From NCBI RefSeq assembly GCF_014652355.1, contig NZ_BMYQ01000008.1, positions 86,651 through 150,650 of the forward strand: 64,000 nucleotides of DNA, given 5' to 3'. Every line of letters begins with the position of its first letter. Positions within the stretch are counted from its first letter, which is position 1. Below are positions 45,258 to 53,696 of this stretch, one piece after another. A program made the position numbers and the translations under genes. The notes beneath the pieces were generated by a model, which was given only the letters and a program-made list of their open reading frames with translations, did no database searches and was not told the origin of the DNA. The stretch is from Gemmobacter lanyuensis (GTDB taxonomy: Bacteria > Pseudomonadota > Alphaproteobacteria > Rhodobacterales > Rhodobacteraceae).

Positions 45258-46445
45258 ATGGCCGCTGACGGACAGATTTCCCCGCCCAATGTCTATGACG
45301 CCGAACCGATCCCCGAAGCCGCCAAGGCCGAGATCGAGCGGCTGCTCGCCTCGGGGGATCTGTTCCGCTACACGGCGCCCGAAGGCGCCCCCGTCGCCTT
45401 GCTTGAGGCCGAATTCGCGGCGCTTCTGGGTGCTCGCTATGCCCTTGCCGTAAGCTCTTGTTCGGCGGCGCTGTTCCTCTCGCTCAAGGCGCTGGATCTG
45501 CCGCGGGGCGCCAAGGTGCTGATCCCGGCCTTCACCTTTGCCGCCGTGCCTTCGGCGGTGGTTCACGCCGATTGCACCCCGGTTCTGGTCGAGGTCGGCG
45601 CCAATTACCGCATCGACATGGCCGATTTCGAAGCCAAACTGCCCGGCGCCGATGCCGTGCTGATCAGCCATATGCGCGGCCATACCAGCGACATGGACGC
45701 GATCATGGCCCTGTCGGATGCCGCGGGCATTCCGGTGATCGAGGATGCCGCGCACAGCCTGGGCACCAAATGGCATGGCCGCAATATCGGCACGATCGGC
45801 AAGATCGGCTGTTTCAGCTTCCAGTCCTACAAGATGATCAATGCAGGCGAAGGCGGCATCCTGATCACCGACGACCCCGAGCTTGCAGCCCGCGCGGTGA
45901 TCATGTCGGGCGCCTATGAGCATAACTGGAAAAAGCATCCCGGCCTGCAAAACAGCTATATGCTGTGGCAAAATCGCCTGCCGCTTTACAACATGCGGAT
46001 GCAGAACCTTTCGGCAGCCGTCATCCGCCCGCAGCTGCCCGAGCTTGCACGCCGCGTGGATCAGGGCCGCTTCAACCATGATCATGTGGCCGCACAACTG
46101 AACGAGAGCCCCTGGCTAGACGTGCCGCCCCCCCTTGGCCCGGAAGAACGGGCGCCGGACTCGATCCAGTTCAACCTCATCGGGTTTGAAACCGATGCCG
46201 AGGCCCGCGCCTTCCAGGCCGCCGCGAAAAAGCGTGGCATCGCCGTGCAGGTCTTCGGTCTGAGCGAAGATAACGCCCGCGCCTTCTGGAACTGGCAATT
46301 CCTGGGCGATGCGCCCGATCTGCCGCAGACCCGCGCCATGCTGATGCGCGCCTGCGACGTGCGCCTGCCGACCCGCCTGACGCAATCCGAACTCGACTTC
46401 ATCGCCGCCGCACTGGTGGAAGCAGCCGCCGAGGTCAAAGGCTAA
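45258..46445 (+). CDS. DegT/DnrJ/EryC1/StrS family aminotransferase
   Basis: A 395-residue PLP enzyme of the sugar/keto aminotransferase family. The PLP lysine is Lys192 in SFQSYKMINAGEGG; EDAAHSLG holds the cofactor-ring Asp. Members usually aminate keto-sugars in surface polysaccharide synthesis, but one close to puu-like genes could use an aldehyde or keto acid. The ATG at 45258 is preferred to 45234 because AGGAAA lies 7 bases upstream. Its stop overlaps the stop of the convergent LysR gene. Confidence 0.85.
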   Translation: MAADGQISPPNVYDAEPIPEAAKAEIERLLASGDLFRYTAPEGAPVALLEAEFAALLGARYALAVSSCSAALFLSLKALDLPRGAKVLIPAFTFAAVPSAVVHADCTPVLVEVGANYRIDMADFEAKLPGADAVLISHMRGHTSDMDAIMALSDAAGIPVIEDAAHSLGTKWHGRNIGTIGKIGCFSFQSYKMINAGEGGILITDDPELAARAVIMSGAYEHNWKKHPGLQNSYMLWQNRLPLYNMRMQNLSAAVIRPQLPELARRVDQGRFNHDHVAAQLNESPWLDVPPPLGPEERAPDSIQFNLIGFETDAEARAFQAAAKKRGIAVQVFGLSEDNARAFWNWQFLGDAPDLPQTRAMLMRACDVRLPTRLTQSELDFIAAALVEAAAEVKG

Positions 46446-47401
46446 AGCAGACGAAGCTGCCCGGCGAGCCAAGGCCAATCGGCCACCGCCGGGCTGACCA
46501 CCTGCTGTTGCAGCAGGTCGCGCAGGCGCTGTGCCACGGTGGCCGGCATGTCCTGCAAGGCCCCCGCCCGCGCCGAAAGGGTGATGCGCCGCTCCAGCCC
46601 GCCAAAGGGCAGCGGCGCCACCTGCACCGCGCGGCGGAACCGGGCAACATGATGCAGCGCCAGCGGTGTCAGGATCGACCATCCCTGCCCCGCCGCTACC
46701 ATGGCCAGAATGGCGTGATAGCTGTCCAGCTCGAACCGGCTGGTGAGCGATAGGTTCTGCGCCGCCAGATGCGCCGAGATCTGCCGCCCCATGTGATGAC
46801 GCGCCGAATAACGGATCATCGGCAAGGCCCGCAGCGCCTCGGGCCCGGTGGCCACACCGGCCGGGGCGACGACCACGAAGGGGTCGCATAGCAGACCATG
46901 CATTTCCAGCCCATCGGCCGGGGGTTGGGCGGCACCCAGTTCGGCCGCAACGATGATGTCCAGCGCCCGCGCCTCAAGCTGATCCTGCAACCGGTGGCTG
47001 GGACCGGTTTCCAGTAGGAAACGGCAGGTCCGCAGATCGACGGCCAGCCCCTCAAGCAGGCTGGGCGTCACGTCTGCATCCAGATCCTCGATCACGCCAA
47101 GGCGCAGCGACGTCAGTCCCGACAGATCGGCCATGGCCAATTCGGCCCGCGCTTCATGCGCACTGTGGACAATGGTCTGCGCGTGCCGCCGCAGGATAGC
47201 GCCCGCAGGCGTCACCCGCATGGGGCGCCCGCGGTCAAAGAGAACCGATCCCAGAACGGATTCGAGCCCACCCAACTGCTGGCTCACGGCCGAGGGGCTG
47301 GCCCCCAGACGCCGCGCCGCGGCAGTGATAGAGCCTTCCTCGGCCACCGCCAAAAAGACCTCGATCCCCCAGAGGGTCACGCGGCCAGAAGGTTCCGGCA
47401 T
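46442..47401 (-). CDS. LysR family transcriptional regulator
   Basis: A 319-residue regulator. The N-terminal winged helix-turn-helix is GSITAAARRLGASPSAVSQQLGGLE (about 22-46), and the substrate-binding domain follows from about residue 95. It is convergent with the DegT aminotransferase, overlapping by 4 bases, and lies 3 bases after the phaR stop, on the same strand, so it may be read from phaR. Its target is not clear from position; the preceding amine cluster is the best candidate. Confidence 0.88.
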   Translation of the reverse strand: MPEPSGRVTLWGIEVFLAVAEEGSITAAARRLGASPSAVSQQLGGLESVLGSVLFDRGRPMRVTPAGAILRRHAQTIVHSAHEARAELAMADLSGLTSLRLGVIEDLDADVTPSLLEGLAVDLRTCRFLLETGPSHRLQDQLEARALDIIVAAELGAAQPPADGLEMHGLLCDPFVVVAPAGVATGPEALRALPMIRYSARHHMGRQISAHLAAQNLSLTSRFELDSYHAILAMVAAGQGWSILTPLALHHVARFRRAVQVAPLPFGGLERRITLSARAGALQDMPATVAQRLRDLLQQQVVSPAVADWPWLAGQLRLL

Positions 47402-47404
47402 GGG

Positions 47405-47965
47405 TCAGAGCTTGGAAAGCTTGGCCTGCAGCTCGGCCAGTTGCTTCTTGATGGCGTCCAGCTCATCATTGTCTTTCGCGGATTTGCCCTCTTCCTCGCG
47501 CGCGGGGGCCGTGGGGGGCCAGGTCGGAAGACCGCCCATCATGGATTTCATGAAGGCTTCCTGCTGCTTCCGCATCGCCTCAAACCCCGGCATTGCGGCA
47601 ATGGGATTCGGGAAATTCTGCAGGTTTTCCATCATCTTGGATTGACCGTCGCGCAGCATGTCGAAAGAGGCGGCCAGGAATTGCGGCACCACGCTTTGCA
47701 TTTCGGTGGTATAGCTGCGGACCAGATCGGTCAGCACATTGATGGGCAACATGCTTTGCCCCTTGCTTTCGTGTTCGGCCACGATCTGCAGCAGATATTG
47801 CCGGGTCAGGTCATCGCCCGATTTCAGGTCGACAATCTGCACCTCACGGCCCGCCCGGATGAACCCTGCGATATCCTCAAGCGTCACGTAATCGCTCGTC
47901 TCGGTGTTATAGAGCCGACGGCTGGCGTAACGTTTGATCAGCAGCGGTTTTTCGGCGTTTGCCAT
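47405..47965 (-). CDS. phaR: polyhydroxyalkanoate synthesis repressor PhaR
   Basis: A 186-residue DNA-binding repressor of PHA granule genes. IKRYASRRLYNTETSDYVTLED (about 10-31) is the PHB_acc_N domain that binds DNA and PHB, and MLPINVLTDLVRSY is the accumulation regulator domain. The C-terminus (about 140-186) is a Lys/Glu helix. GGAGGAG lies about 6 bases upstream of the ATG. PhaR senses nascent PHA: free protein represses phaP, and binding to polymer releases it. Confidence 0.93.
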   Translation of the reverse strand: MANAEKPLLIKRYASRRLYNTETSDYVTLEDIAGFIRAGREVQIVDLKSGDDLTRQYLLQIVAEHESKGQSMLPINVLTDLVRSYTTEMQSVVPQFLAASFDMLRDGQSKMMENLQNFPNPIAAMPGFEAMRKQQEAFMKSMMGGLPTWPPTAPAREEEGKSAKDNDELDAIKKQLAELQAKLSKL

Positions 47966-47983
47966 GACGGCTCCTCCCCCGGT

Positions 47984-47999
47984 CTTTTTGCGCTTGCAG
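47984..47999. promoter_or_regulatory. candidate PhaR site upstream of phaR
   Basis: CTGCAAGC-GCAAAAAG read on the minus strand (47999 to 47984) contains CTGC-N4-GCA, one base from the PhaR consensus CTGC-N3/4-GCAG. It ends 18 bases upstream of the phaR start. The same 16-base text, with one base different, precedes phaC at nearly the same distance. Confidence 0.45.
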
Positions 48000-48115
48000 A
48001 GAAGCTTAGGACAGGGCGCAGCGAAAAGGAAAGCAAAAAGAAAGGGGCGGACCAAGGGTCCGCCCCGCGCATTCTTCCACGAGGGAGGAGGACAGGAAGG
48101 TTGCGCGTCGTGCGA

Positions 48116-48565
48116 TTACTTCGCGGCAGCAGCAGCTTTTTTCACGGCCGAGGTCGCGTCGGCAGTGGCTTTCTTGACGGCAGCCTGGGCTTCTTCCGAA
48201 GCGTCCTTGCCGGCAGCCATCATCAGTTCGACGGTTTCCATCTGAACTTTCTTGGCGACTTCGGCGAAGGCGGCCATATGCTCGGCAGCCATTTCAGCAG
48301 CGGCCGAAGCGAAGTCGGTCACGGCCTTGGTGTATTCCGACGGGTCAGCCTTGGCTTTCGACGTGTCCGAAAGCTTGGCGATGGTGTCTTTGGCCCATTT
48401 CGAGGTGATCTCGGTCGATTTCTCAGCGGCTTCCAGCGCCACTTTCGACAGCTTCTCGCCCATCGAAGCCTGGGTCTTGAACGCGTTCTGGAACGCCGAG
48501 GCGTCAACCGGGAAAGCGGCCATCATGTCTTGCATGACTTTGGTGAAGTCGGTGGTCTTCGTCAT
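48116..48565 (-). CDS. phaP: phasin PhaP
   Basis: A 149-residue amphipathic helical protein that coats PHA granules. The Phasin_2-type body is rich in Ala, Lys and Glu, with DFTKVMQDMMAAFPVD near the start and an Ala/Lys tail at the C-terminus. The second of two adjacent ATGs (48565) is chosen because GGAG lies 7 bases upstream. It is the most strongly regulated gene of the locus: its promoter carries two perfect PhaR sites. Confidence 0.9.
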   Translation of the reverse strand: MTKTTDFTKVMQDMMAAFPVDASAFQNAFKTQASMGEKLSKVALEAAEKSTEITSKWAKDTIAKLSDTSKAKADPSEYTKAVTDFASAAAEMAAEHMAAFAEVAKKVQMETVELMMAAGKDASEEAQAAVKKATADATSAVKKAAAAAK

Positions 48566-48619
48566 CATCTTGCTCCGTGTGTCAGGCTGCAAAGGCGCGT
48601 CGCCCGGTTCCTGAACACA

Positions 48620-48671
48620 GATATAGATGCTGCGGTGCAGAAAATCAAGCATTTATTCTGCACCGCAGCAT
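48620..48671 (-). promoter_or_regulatory. phaP promoter with PhaR inverted-repeat operator
   Basis: Arms at 48627-48642 and 48656-48671 are perfect 16-bp inverted repeats with a 13-base spacer; each holds CTGC-N3-GCAG, the published PhaR consensus. On the minus strand TTGATT (48648-48643) and TATATC (48625-48620) are spaced by 17 bases and read as -35 and -10. The proximal arm fills that spacer exactly, so PhaR binding would block RNA polymerase. Confidence 0.75.
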
Positions 48672-48714
48672 TTCATCCAGCCAGGCAATGACAGCGGAAC
48701 AAAGTTCTGGAATA

Positions 48715-50508
48715 TCAGAGCTTTGGAACCGCCGTCACATAGGTACCCGGCGCGGGGGCCAGCACCTCATGGCCCGAATCGCCCGGTTGACGCGCCGCGA
48801 TCATCTTGCCGGACCGCGCCGCCAGCCATTCCCCCCAGCGCGGCCACCAGCTGCCCGGATGGAAGGTGGCCCCGGTGATCCATTCCTGCGGCGTGGTCAT
48901 CGGGCCGTCATTGACGTAATGGCCGTATTTCCCCTTCGAAGGCGGGTTGACGATCCCGGCGATATGCCCGCTTTCCGAAACGATGAAGGTCTTGTCCTTC
49001 GACCCCATCTGCCGCACGCCGTTGAAGCTGCCCTTCCAATGCGCGATATGGTCCGTCTCGCAGGCAATGGCGCAAAGCGGCAGGGTCACATCCTCAAGCC
49101 GCACCATCTCGCCCAGCACCGGGAAACCGCCTTGGGCAAAGCGGTCCTGCTGGCAGAGGCCGCGCAGATACTCGACCGCCATCTTCGCGGGCAGGTTGGT
49201 GCCATCCCCGTTCCAGAACAGAAGGTCGAAGGCGGGCGGAGCCTCGCCCATCATGTAGCTTTTGATCGCGGGTTGATAGATCAGGTCGTTGGAGCGCAGG
49301 AAGCTGAAGGTGCGCCCCATGAAGAACTTGTCCAGCACCCCATCCACGGCGCATTGGCGCTCGATCCCGTCCACGAAATCATCTTTGAGGAAAACCCCCA
49401 CCTCGCCCGGATCGCTGAAATCGGTCAGCGTGGTAAAAAGCGTGGCCGATTTCACCCGCTTGTCGCCGATCTTCTTCAGATAGCCCAGCGTCAGGCTCAG
49501 CGTCGTGCCCGCGATGCAATAGCCCACAGCGTTGATCTGCTTTTCGCCGGTGATCGCGCGCACCTGATCCATCGCGGCGAGATAGCCGTCGCGGATATAG
49601 TCATCCATGCCCACGTCGCGGTAGCTTGCATCCGGGTTGACCCAGCTGACCACAAAAAGCGTGAAGCCCTGATCCACGATCCACTTGATCAGGCTGTTGG
49701 CCGGTTTCATGTCAAGGATGTAGAACTTGTTGATCCACGGCGGGAAGATCAGCAGGGGCGTCTGATGCACCTTGTCGGTGGTGGGCGCATATTGGATCAG
49801 CTCCAGCATATGGTTGCGGAAGACCACCGCACCGGGCGTGGTGGCGATGTTCTGGCCGACATGGAAGGCCTCTTTATCCGCCAAAGTGACGAGCACATCG
49901 CCATTGTTGGCCTCGATGTCGCGGACCAGATTTTCCAGGCCCCGCACCAGGCTTTCGCCGTCGGTCGCCACGGCCTTTTCCAGCGCATCCGGGTTGGTGC
50001 CCAGGAAGTTCGTCGGCGCCAGCATATCGACCAGCTGTTTCGAGAAATACTCGATCCGCCGCCGGTCCGTGTCCTCCAGCCGTTCGAGCCCCGATACGGC
50101 GGTGGTCACCGCCTCGGCGTTCATCTGGTACTGCTGTTTGAGGTAGTTGAAGAAAGGGTGGGTATCCCACATCGGATTCGCGAATCGGCGGTCGCGCGGG
50201 CCGGGGTCGGCCGGGGCCTTCATTTCCCCTTTCGACAGCGCCTGCTGCGCCTCGACATAGTGTTTGAGGGTCTTTCCCCAGTAGCTGACCTGCTGCTCGA
50301 TGATTTTCGACGGGTTCTGCATCATTTCCGCCACATAGGCGGCTGCAGCCTTCAGATAGAGCTCTTGCGAGGGGCCATGCAGGGCCGGATCGGCCTGTTT
50401 GCGGTGGGTTAGCGCCGTCGTCAGGCGCTTGGACAACTCTTCGACCTTGGCAAGGTTGGCGTTCAACCTTTCAAACCGCGCGGCTTCGTCCTTGGTCTCA
50501 GTTGTCAT
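48715..50508 (-). CDS. phaC: class I polyhydroxyalkanoate synthase
   Basis: A 597-residue enzyme polymerising hydroxyacyl-CoA into PHA. The lipase-like box is GYCIAGT with Cys331 as nucleophile; the catalytic His is in SGHIAGIVNPP and the Asp in CETDHIAHW. The N-terminal region (1-200) is the PhaC_N domain. The length is typical of class I. It is divergent from phaZ and reads toward phaP; a long antisense open frame over it is a codon-bias shadow. Confidence 0.95.
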   Translation of the reverse strand: MTTETKDEAARFERLNANLAKVEELSKRLTTALTHRKQADPALHGPSQELYLKAAAAYVAEMMQNPSKIIEQQVSYWGKTLKHYVEAQQALSKGEMKAPADPGPRDRRFANPMWDTHPFFNYLKQQYQMNAEAVTTAVSGLERLEDTDRRRIEYFSKQLVDMLAPTNFLGTNPDALEKAVATDGESLVRGLENLVRDIEANNGDVLVTLADKEAFHVGQNIATTPGAVVFRNHMLELIQYAPTTDKVHQTPLLIFPPWINKFYILDMKPANSLIKWIVDQGFTLFVVSWVNPDASYRDVGMDDYIRDGYLAAMDQVRAITGEKQINAVGYCIAGTTLSLTLGYLKKIGDKRVKSATLFTTLTDFSDPGEVGVFLKDDFVDGIERQCAVDGVLDKFFMGRTFSFLRSNDLIYQPAIKSYMMGEAPPAFDLLFWNGDGTNLPAKMAVEYLRGLCQQDRFAQGGFPVLGEMVRLEDVTLPLCAIACETDHIAHWKGSFNGVRQMGSKDKTFIVSESGHIAGIVNPPSKGKYGHYVNDGPMTTPQEWITGATFHPGSWWPRWGEWLAARSGKMIAARQPGDSGHEVLAPAPGTYVTAVPKL

Positions 50509-50528
50509 GTGTTCAATTCCCCCCTACA

Positions 50529-50544
50529 CTTTTTGCGCATGCAG
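50529..50544. promoter_or_regulatory. candidate PhaR site between phaC and phaZ
   Basis: Read toward phaC (minus strand), CTGCATGC-GCAAAAAG contains CTGC-N4-GCA and lies 20 bases upstream of the phaC ATG. It differs by one base from the site before phaR. It is in the shared control region of the divergent phaZ gene. Confidence 0.45.
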
Positions 50545-50618
50545 CATACGCGCCTCTTTGTCCCGGGCTTACCTGGGGTCCGGGGCGGTGCCACGGCCCG
50601 GCGGGCAAGGAGACGCAG

Positions 50619-51902
50619 ATGAAGTATATGGCGACTTATGATCTGATGGAAACAGCCCGCAACACGAATGAGTGGCTTGGCGCCACCGCGCGGGCCATGG
50701 CCTCGTACCCGGTCTTCGCACTGTCGGCCAATCCGCTGTTCCAGTTGACCGCAGCCTGGGGCGAAGTGACAGAACGCACCTTTTCGCGCATGGTGACCAA
50801 GCCGGATTGGGGCATCCGGTCGATCGTGGGGCCGGATGGCACCGATCATCTGGTGGATATCAAGCCGGTGGTGGAACGCGACTTCGGCAATCTGATCCAT
50901 TTCTCGGTCCGCCGCCGCGACAAGATGAAACGGCAGATCATGGTCGTGACGCCGATGTCGGGGCATTACGCAACGCTGCTGCGCCCCACCGTCGCCTCGC
51001 TGCTGCCGGATGCCGATGTCTATGTGACCGACTGGCACAATGCCCGCGACATTCCGGTGTCGGCAGGAAAGTTCGACGTTGAGGATTATGTCCTCTACCT
51101 CGTGGATTTCATGCGCCACCTTGGCCCCGACACCCATGTGATCGCGGTCTGCCAGCCGGTGCCGCTGACCCTTGCTGCCACCGCCTACCTTGCCGCGGAA
51201 GACCCTGCCGCGCAGCCGCGCTCTCTCACCCTCATGGGGGGGCCGGTCGATCCCGATGCAGCCCCGACCGAGGTGACCGATTTCGGCCGCCGCGTGACGA
51301 TGGGCCAACTGGAACAACTGGCCATCCAGCGCGTGGGCTTCAAATACAAGGGCGCGGGGCGTCTGGTCTATCCGGGGCTGATGCAGCTGGCGGGCTTCAT
51401 GTCGATGAACGCAGAGCGCCACTCCAAGGCCTTCAGTGACCAGATCCTGCGCGCCGCGCGGGGCGAAGCTTCGGATCACGACGCCCACAACCGCTTCTAT
51501 GACGAATATCTGGCCGTCATGGACATGACCGCGGAATTCTATCTTTCCACCGTCGAGCGCATCTTCAAAAACCGCGAAATCGCGCGGAACGACTTTGTGG
51601 TCGCGGGCAAGAAGGTCGATTTTGCCGCGATCACGGATGTGGCCGTGAAAATCGTTGAGGGCGAGAAGGATGATATCTCGGCCCCCGGCCAGTGCCTTGC
51701 CGCGCTGAACCTGCTGACCAACCTGCCCGCCGCGAAAAAGGCCAGCCACCTGGAACCCGGCGCCGGGCATTACGGCATCTTCGCTGGCAAGAGCTGGCGT
51801 CTGAACATCCGTCCGCTCGTGCTCAACTTCATCGACGCGAATTCGGGGGCCGCGGCCGAGGCACCGAAGAAAGCGCCGGTCAAGCTCGCCGCGGCGAAGT
51901 GA
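50619..51902 (+). CDS. phaZ: intracellular polyhydroxyalkanoate depolymerase
   Basis: A 427-residue granule-bound depolymerase that mobilises stored PHA. The active cysteine is in VCQPVP, the PhaZ version of the lipase box (Cys in place of Ser). The N-terminus MKYMATYDLMETARNTNEW is the family start, and VTDWHNARDIP is conserved. AAGGAG lies 5 bases upstream of the ATG at 50619. A short C-terminal Ala/Lys tail may contact the granule surface. Confidence 0.93.
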   Translation: MKYMATYDLMETARNTNEWLGATARAMASYPVFALSANPLFQLTAAWGEVTERTFSRMVTKPDWGIRSIVGPDGTDHLVDIKPVVERDFGNLIHFSVRRRDKMKRQIMVVTPMSGHYATLLRPTVASLLPDADVYVTDWHNARDIPVSAGKFDVEDYVLYLVDFMRHLGPDTHVIAVCQPVPLTLAATAYLAAEDPAAQPRSLTLMGGPVDPDAAPTEVTDFGRRVTMGQLEQLAIQRVGFKYKGAGRLVYPGLMQLAGFMSMNAERHSKAFSDQILRAARGEASDHDAHNRFYDEYLAVMDMTAEFYLSTVERIFKNREIARNDFVVAGKKVDFAAITDVAVKIVEGEKDDISAPGQCLAALNLLTNLPAAKKASHLEPGAGHYGIFAGKSWRLNIRPLVLNFIDANSGAAAEAPKKAPVKLAAAK

Positions 51903-52604
51903 TCAGCGTAAAAGCATCGGGCCGCGCAGAAAAGTTTCCAGCGCGGCCGTGACCGCCTCGGGGGCCTCAAGGCTCAAAAGGTGGCCCACCCCCTCAAACA
52001 TCTGAAGCGTGGCAAAGGGCATCAGCTGGGCCACAAAATCATGGCGGCGCTGCGGCACAAGGCTGTCGCGGCCGCCCCCCATGATCAGCGCGGGCAGCAT
52101 GGCGCGGCGCATGGTTTTCTGTTGGTCCGGACGGCGCTGCATGGCCTTGGACTGCGCGAGGAAGACCCCCTCGCCCAGATGTTCGGCCATGGCACGCAAC
52201 AGCGGCTGGATCATCGGTCCTGCCGGACCCATGTCGGCGGCGGGGTATTCTTCCGCCACGGCCTGAAACAGCCGCCCGGCCCGCGCGGCCACCATGCGCG
52301 CCTCACGCGCAGCGGCAAGTGCCGGGGCCTCGGCCATCGGATCGGTGGACAGCAGCGCCACCCGCGTGACGCGATCCAGCGCGCGCCGCACCAGATCAAG
52401 CGCGACATCCCCGCCAAGCCCCTGTCCGACCACCGCGAATTTCGGCGGCGCCATGGCCAGAAGGTTGGCTGACATCTCCTCGACCGTCACCCCTTTGGGC
52501 TGGGCGAGCATCACAGGGCGGTGCTGGGACAGATGCAGGACCTGATGTTCAAACACCCGGGCGTCGCAGCACAGCCCCGGGATCAGGATGACCGGTTCAA
52601 TCAT
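51903..52604 (-). CDS. alpha/beta hydrolase fold protein lacking the nucleophile Ser
   Basis: A 233-residue alpha/beta hydrolase-like protein. The oxyanion segment ILIPGLCCDARVFEHQ (6-21) and a C-terminal His in FEGVGHLLSLE are present. The nucleophile elbow, normally G-x-S-x-G-G, reads GQGLGG with Gly62 where Ser should be (codon GGG at 52421-52419). It may be a non-catalytic paralogue or a binding protein. It ends one base after the convergent phaZ stop, so it is next to the PHA locus, but no PHA motif is seen. Confidence 0.8.
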   Translation of the reverse strand: MIEPVILIPGLCCDARVFEHQVLHLSQHRPVMLAQPKGVTVEEMSANLLAMAPPKFAVVGQGLGGDVALDLVRRALDRVTRVALLSTDPMAEAPALAAAREARMVAARAGRLFQAVAEEYPAADMGPAGPMIQPLLRAMAEHLGEGVFLAQSKAMQRRPDQQKTMRRAMLPALIMGGGRDSLVPQRRHDFVAQLMPFATLQMFEGVGHLLSLEAPEAVTAALETFLRGPMLLR

Positions 52605-52623
52605 AAGTCACTCGTGCCTCATG

Positions 52624-52644
52624 CCTGCCGATTTGTCCGGCAGG
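52624..52644. other. hairpin between the two hydrolase genes
   Basis: CCTGCCG-ATTTGTC-CGGCAGG is a perfect 7-bp stem with a 7-base loop, 20 bases upstream of the start of the hydrolase gene ending at 51903. On the plus strand it is followed by TCGTATTTT. It could end transcription from the phaZ side or shape the leader on the minus strand. The rest of the gap to 52790 shows nothing clear. Confidence 0.35.
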
Positions 52645-52790
52645 TCGTATTTTGCACGATGGTTACACGGGCGCGCCGTGCGGGGCCAGTGCCGAAAACG
52701 AAGCTAGGGCCGCAAAGACGGCCCCAGATGCAAAAATGTTCGAAATTGACAAGATCAGAGACTGCGGATGCCGCTCAGGCAGCCGGAATC

Positions 52791-53540
52791 TTAGATTTTA
52801 GCAAGCGCCAGAACCTCTTTGATCTGCGTGACAGTCAGCGCAAGACAGGCGGGCGTCGAAAACCGGTGATCGGCCCCCTTGACCAGCACCAGCCGCAGGT
52901 CGTGGCTTTCCGCATGGTCCATCAGGCGCAGCGCCACGGCAGGGGGCACATCCACATCGGCGGTGCCCTGCAGCAGCCGCACCGGGAAGGGCAAGGGCAG
53001 CGGGCTGCGCAGGACGAGCTGACTGCGCCCCTCCTCGATCAGCTTGCGGGTGATGACATAGGGTTCGTCCGAATAGTCCGACGGCTGTTCAACCCGGCCC
53101 GCGGCCAGGGCCGCGCGCTCGGCCTCGGTGAAGGTTGCCCACATCAGGTCTTCGGTGAAATCGGGGGCGGCAGCGATGCCCACCAGCCCGGCCACACGGT
53201 CGGGCATGGCGCGCGCCACCAAAAGCGAAATCCACCCCCCCATCGACGAGCCAACCAGAACCTGCGGCCCGGTGGTCAGCGCGGAAATCGCGGCCATGGC
53301 ATCGGCCGCCCAATCGCCGATGCAGCCATCCAGAAACGCGCCCGAACTTTGCCCATGGCCCGAATAGTCGAACCGCAGGAAGGCCCGCCCGGTCGCCTCG
53401 GCCCAGTCCTGCAGGTGCTGCGCCTTGGTGCCGGTCATGTCGGATTTGAACCCGCCCAGAAACACCACGCCCGGCCCGGCCCCCTCGGTCTTGTGATAGG
53501 CGATGCGGCGGCCGGCGGGCGTTGTCAGGAAATCAGGCAT
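52791..53540 (-). CDS. alpha/beta hydrolase (BEM46/ABHD10-like)
   Basis: A 249-residue serine hydrolase. The oxyanion strand VVFLGGFKSDMTGTKA (26-41) and nucleophile Ser99 in VGSSMGGW are intact; DYSGHGQSSG follows strand 4 and the catalytic His is in GADHRFS. This pattern matches the group that includes the depalmitoylating/thioesterase enzyme ABHD10. The natural substrate is unknown. It is divergent from thrS. Confidence 0.87.
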   Translation of the reverse strand: MPDFLTTPAGRRIAYHKTEGAGPGVVFLGGFKSDMTGTKAQHLQDWAEATGRAFLRFDYSGHGQSSGAFLDGCIGDWAADAMAAISALTTGPQVLVGSSMGGWISLLVARAMPDRVAGLVGIAAAPDFTEDLMWATFTEAERAALAAGRVEQPSDYSDEPYVITRKLIEEGRSQLVLRSPLPLPFPVRLLQGTADVDVPPAVALRLMDHAESHDLRLVLVKGADHRFSTPACLALTVTQIKEVLALAKI

Positions 53541-53696
53541 GGTCCACTCCTCTGCTGCGGCCTTCCTATCAGAGGGGGGCGGGCCTGCTCAACACGGCTG
53601 CCCGCTTGACGTGGCCCCGCCAAGCGGCGAAAAGCGCGCAACACCAACCCGCAACCGGGCGTTCCGTGGGCGCCAAACCGACGAGGAGCTAGGCCG

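Noticed and set aside
48577..50412. Plus-strand open frame of about 600 codons opposite phaC
   Set aside because: Antisense shadow of phaC; no signal, domain or ribosome site, and composition is Arg/His/Gln-rich.
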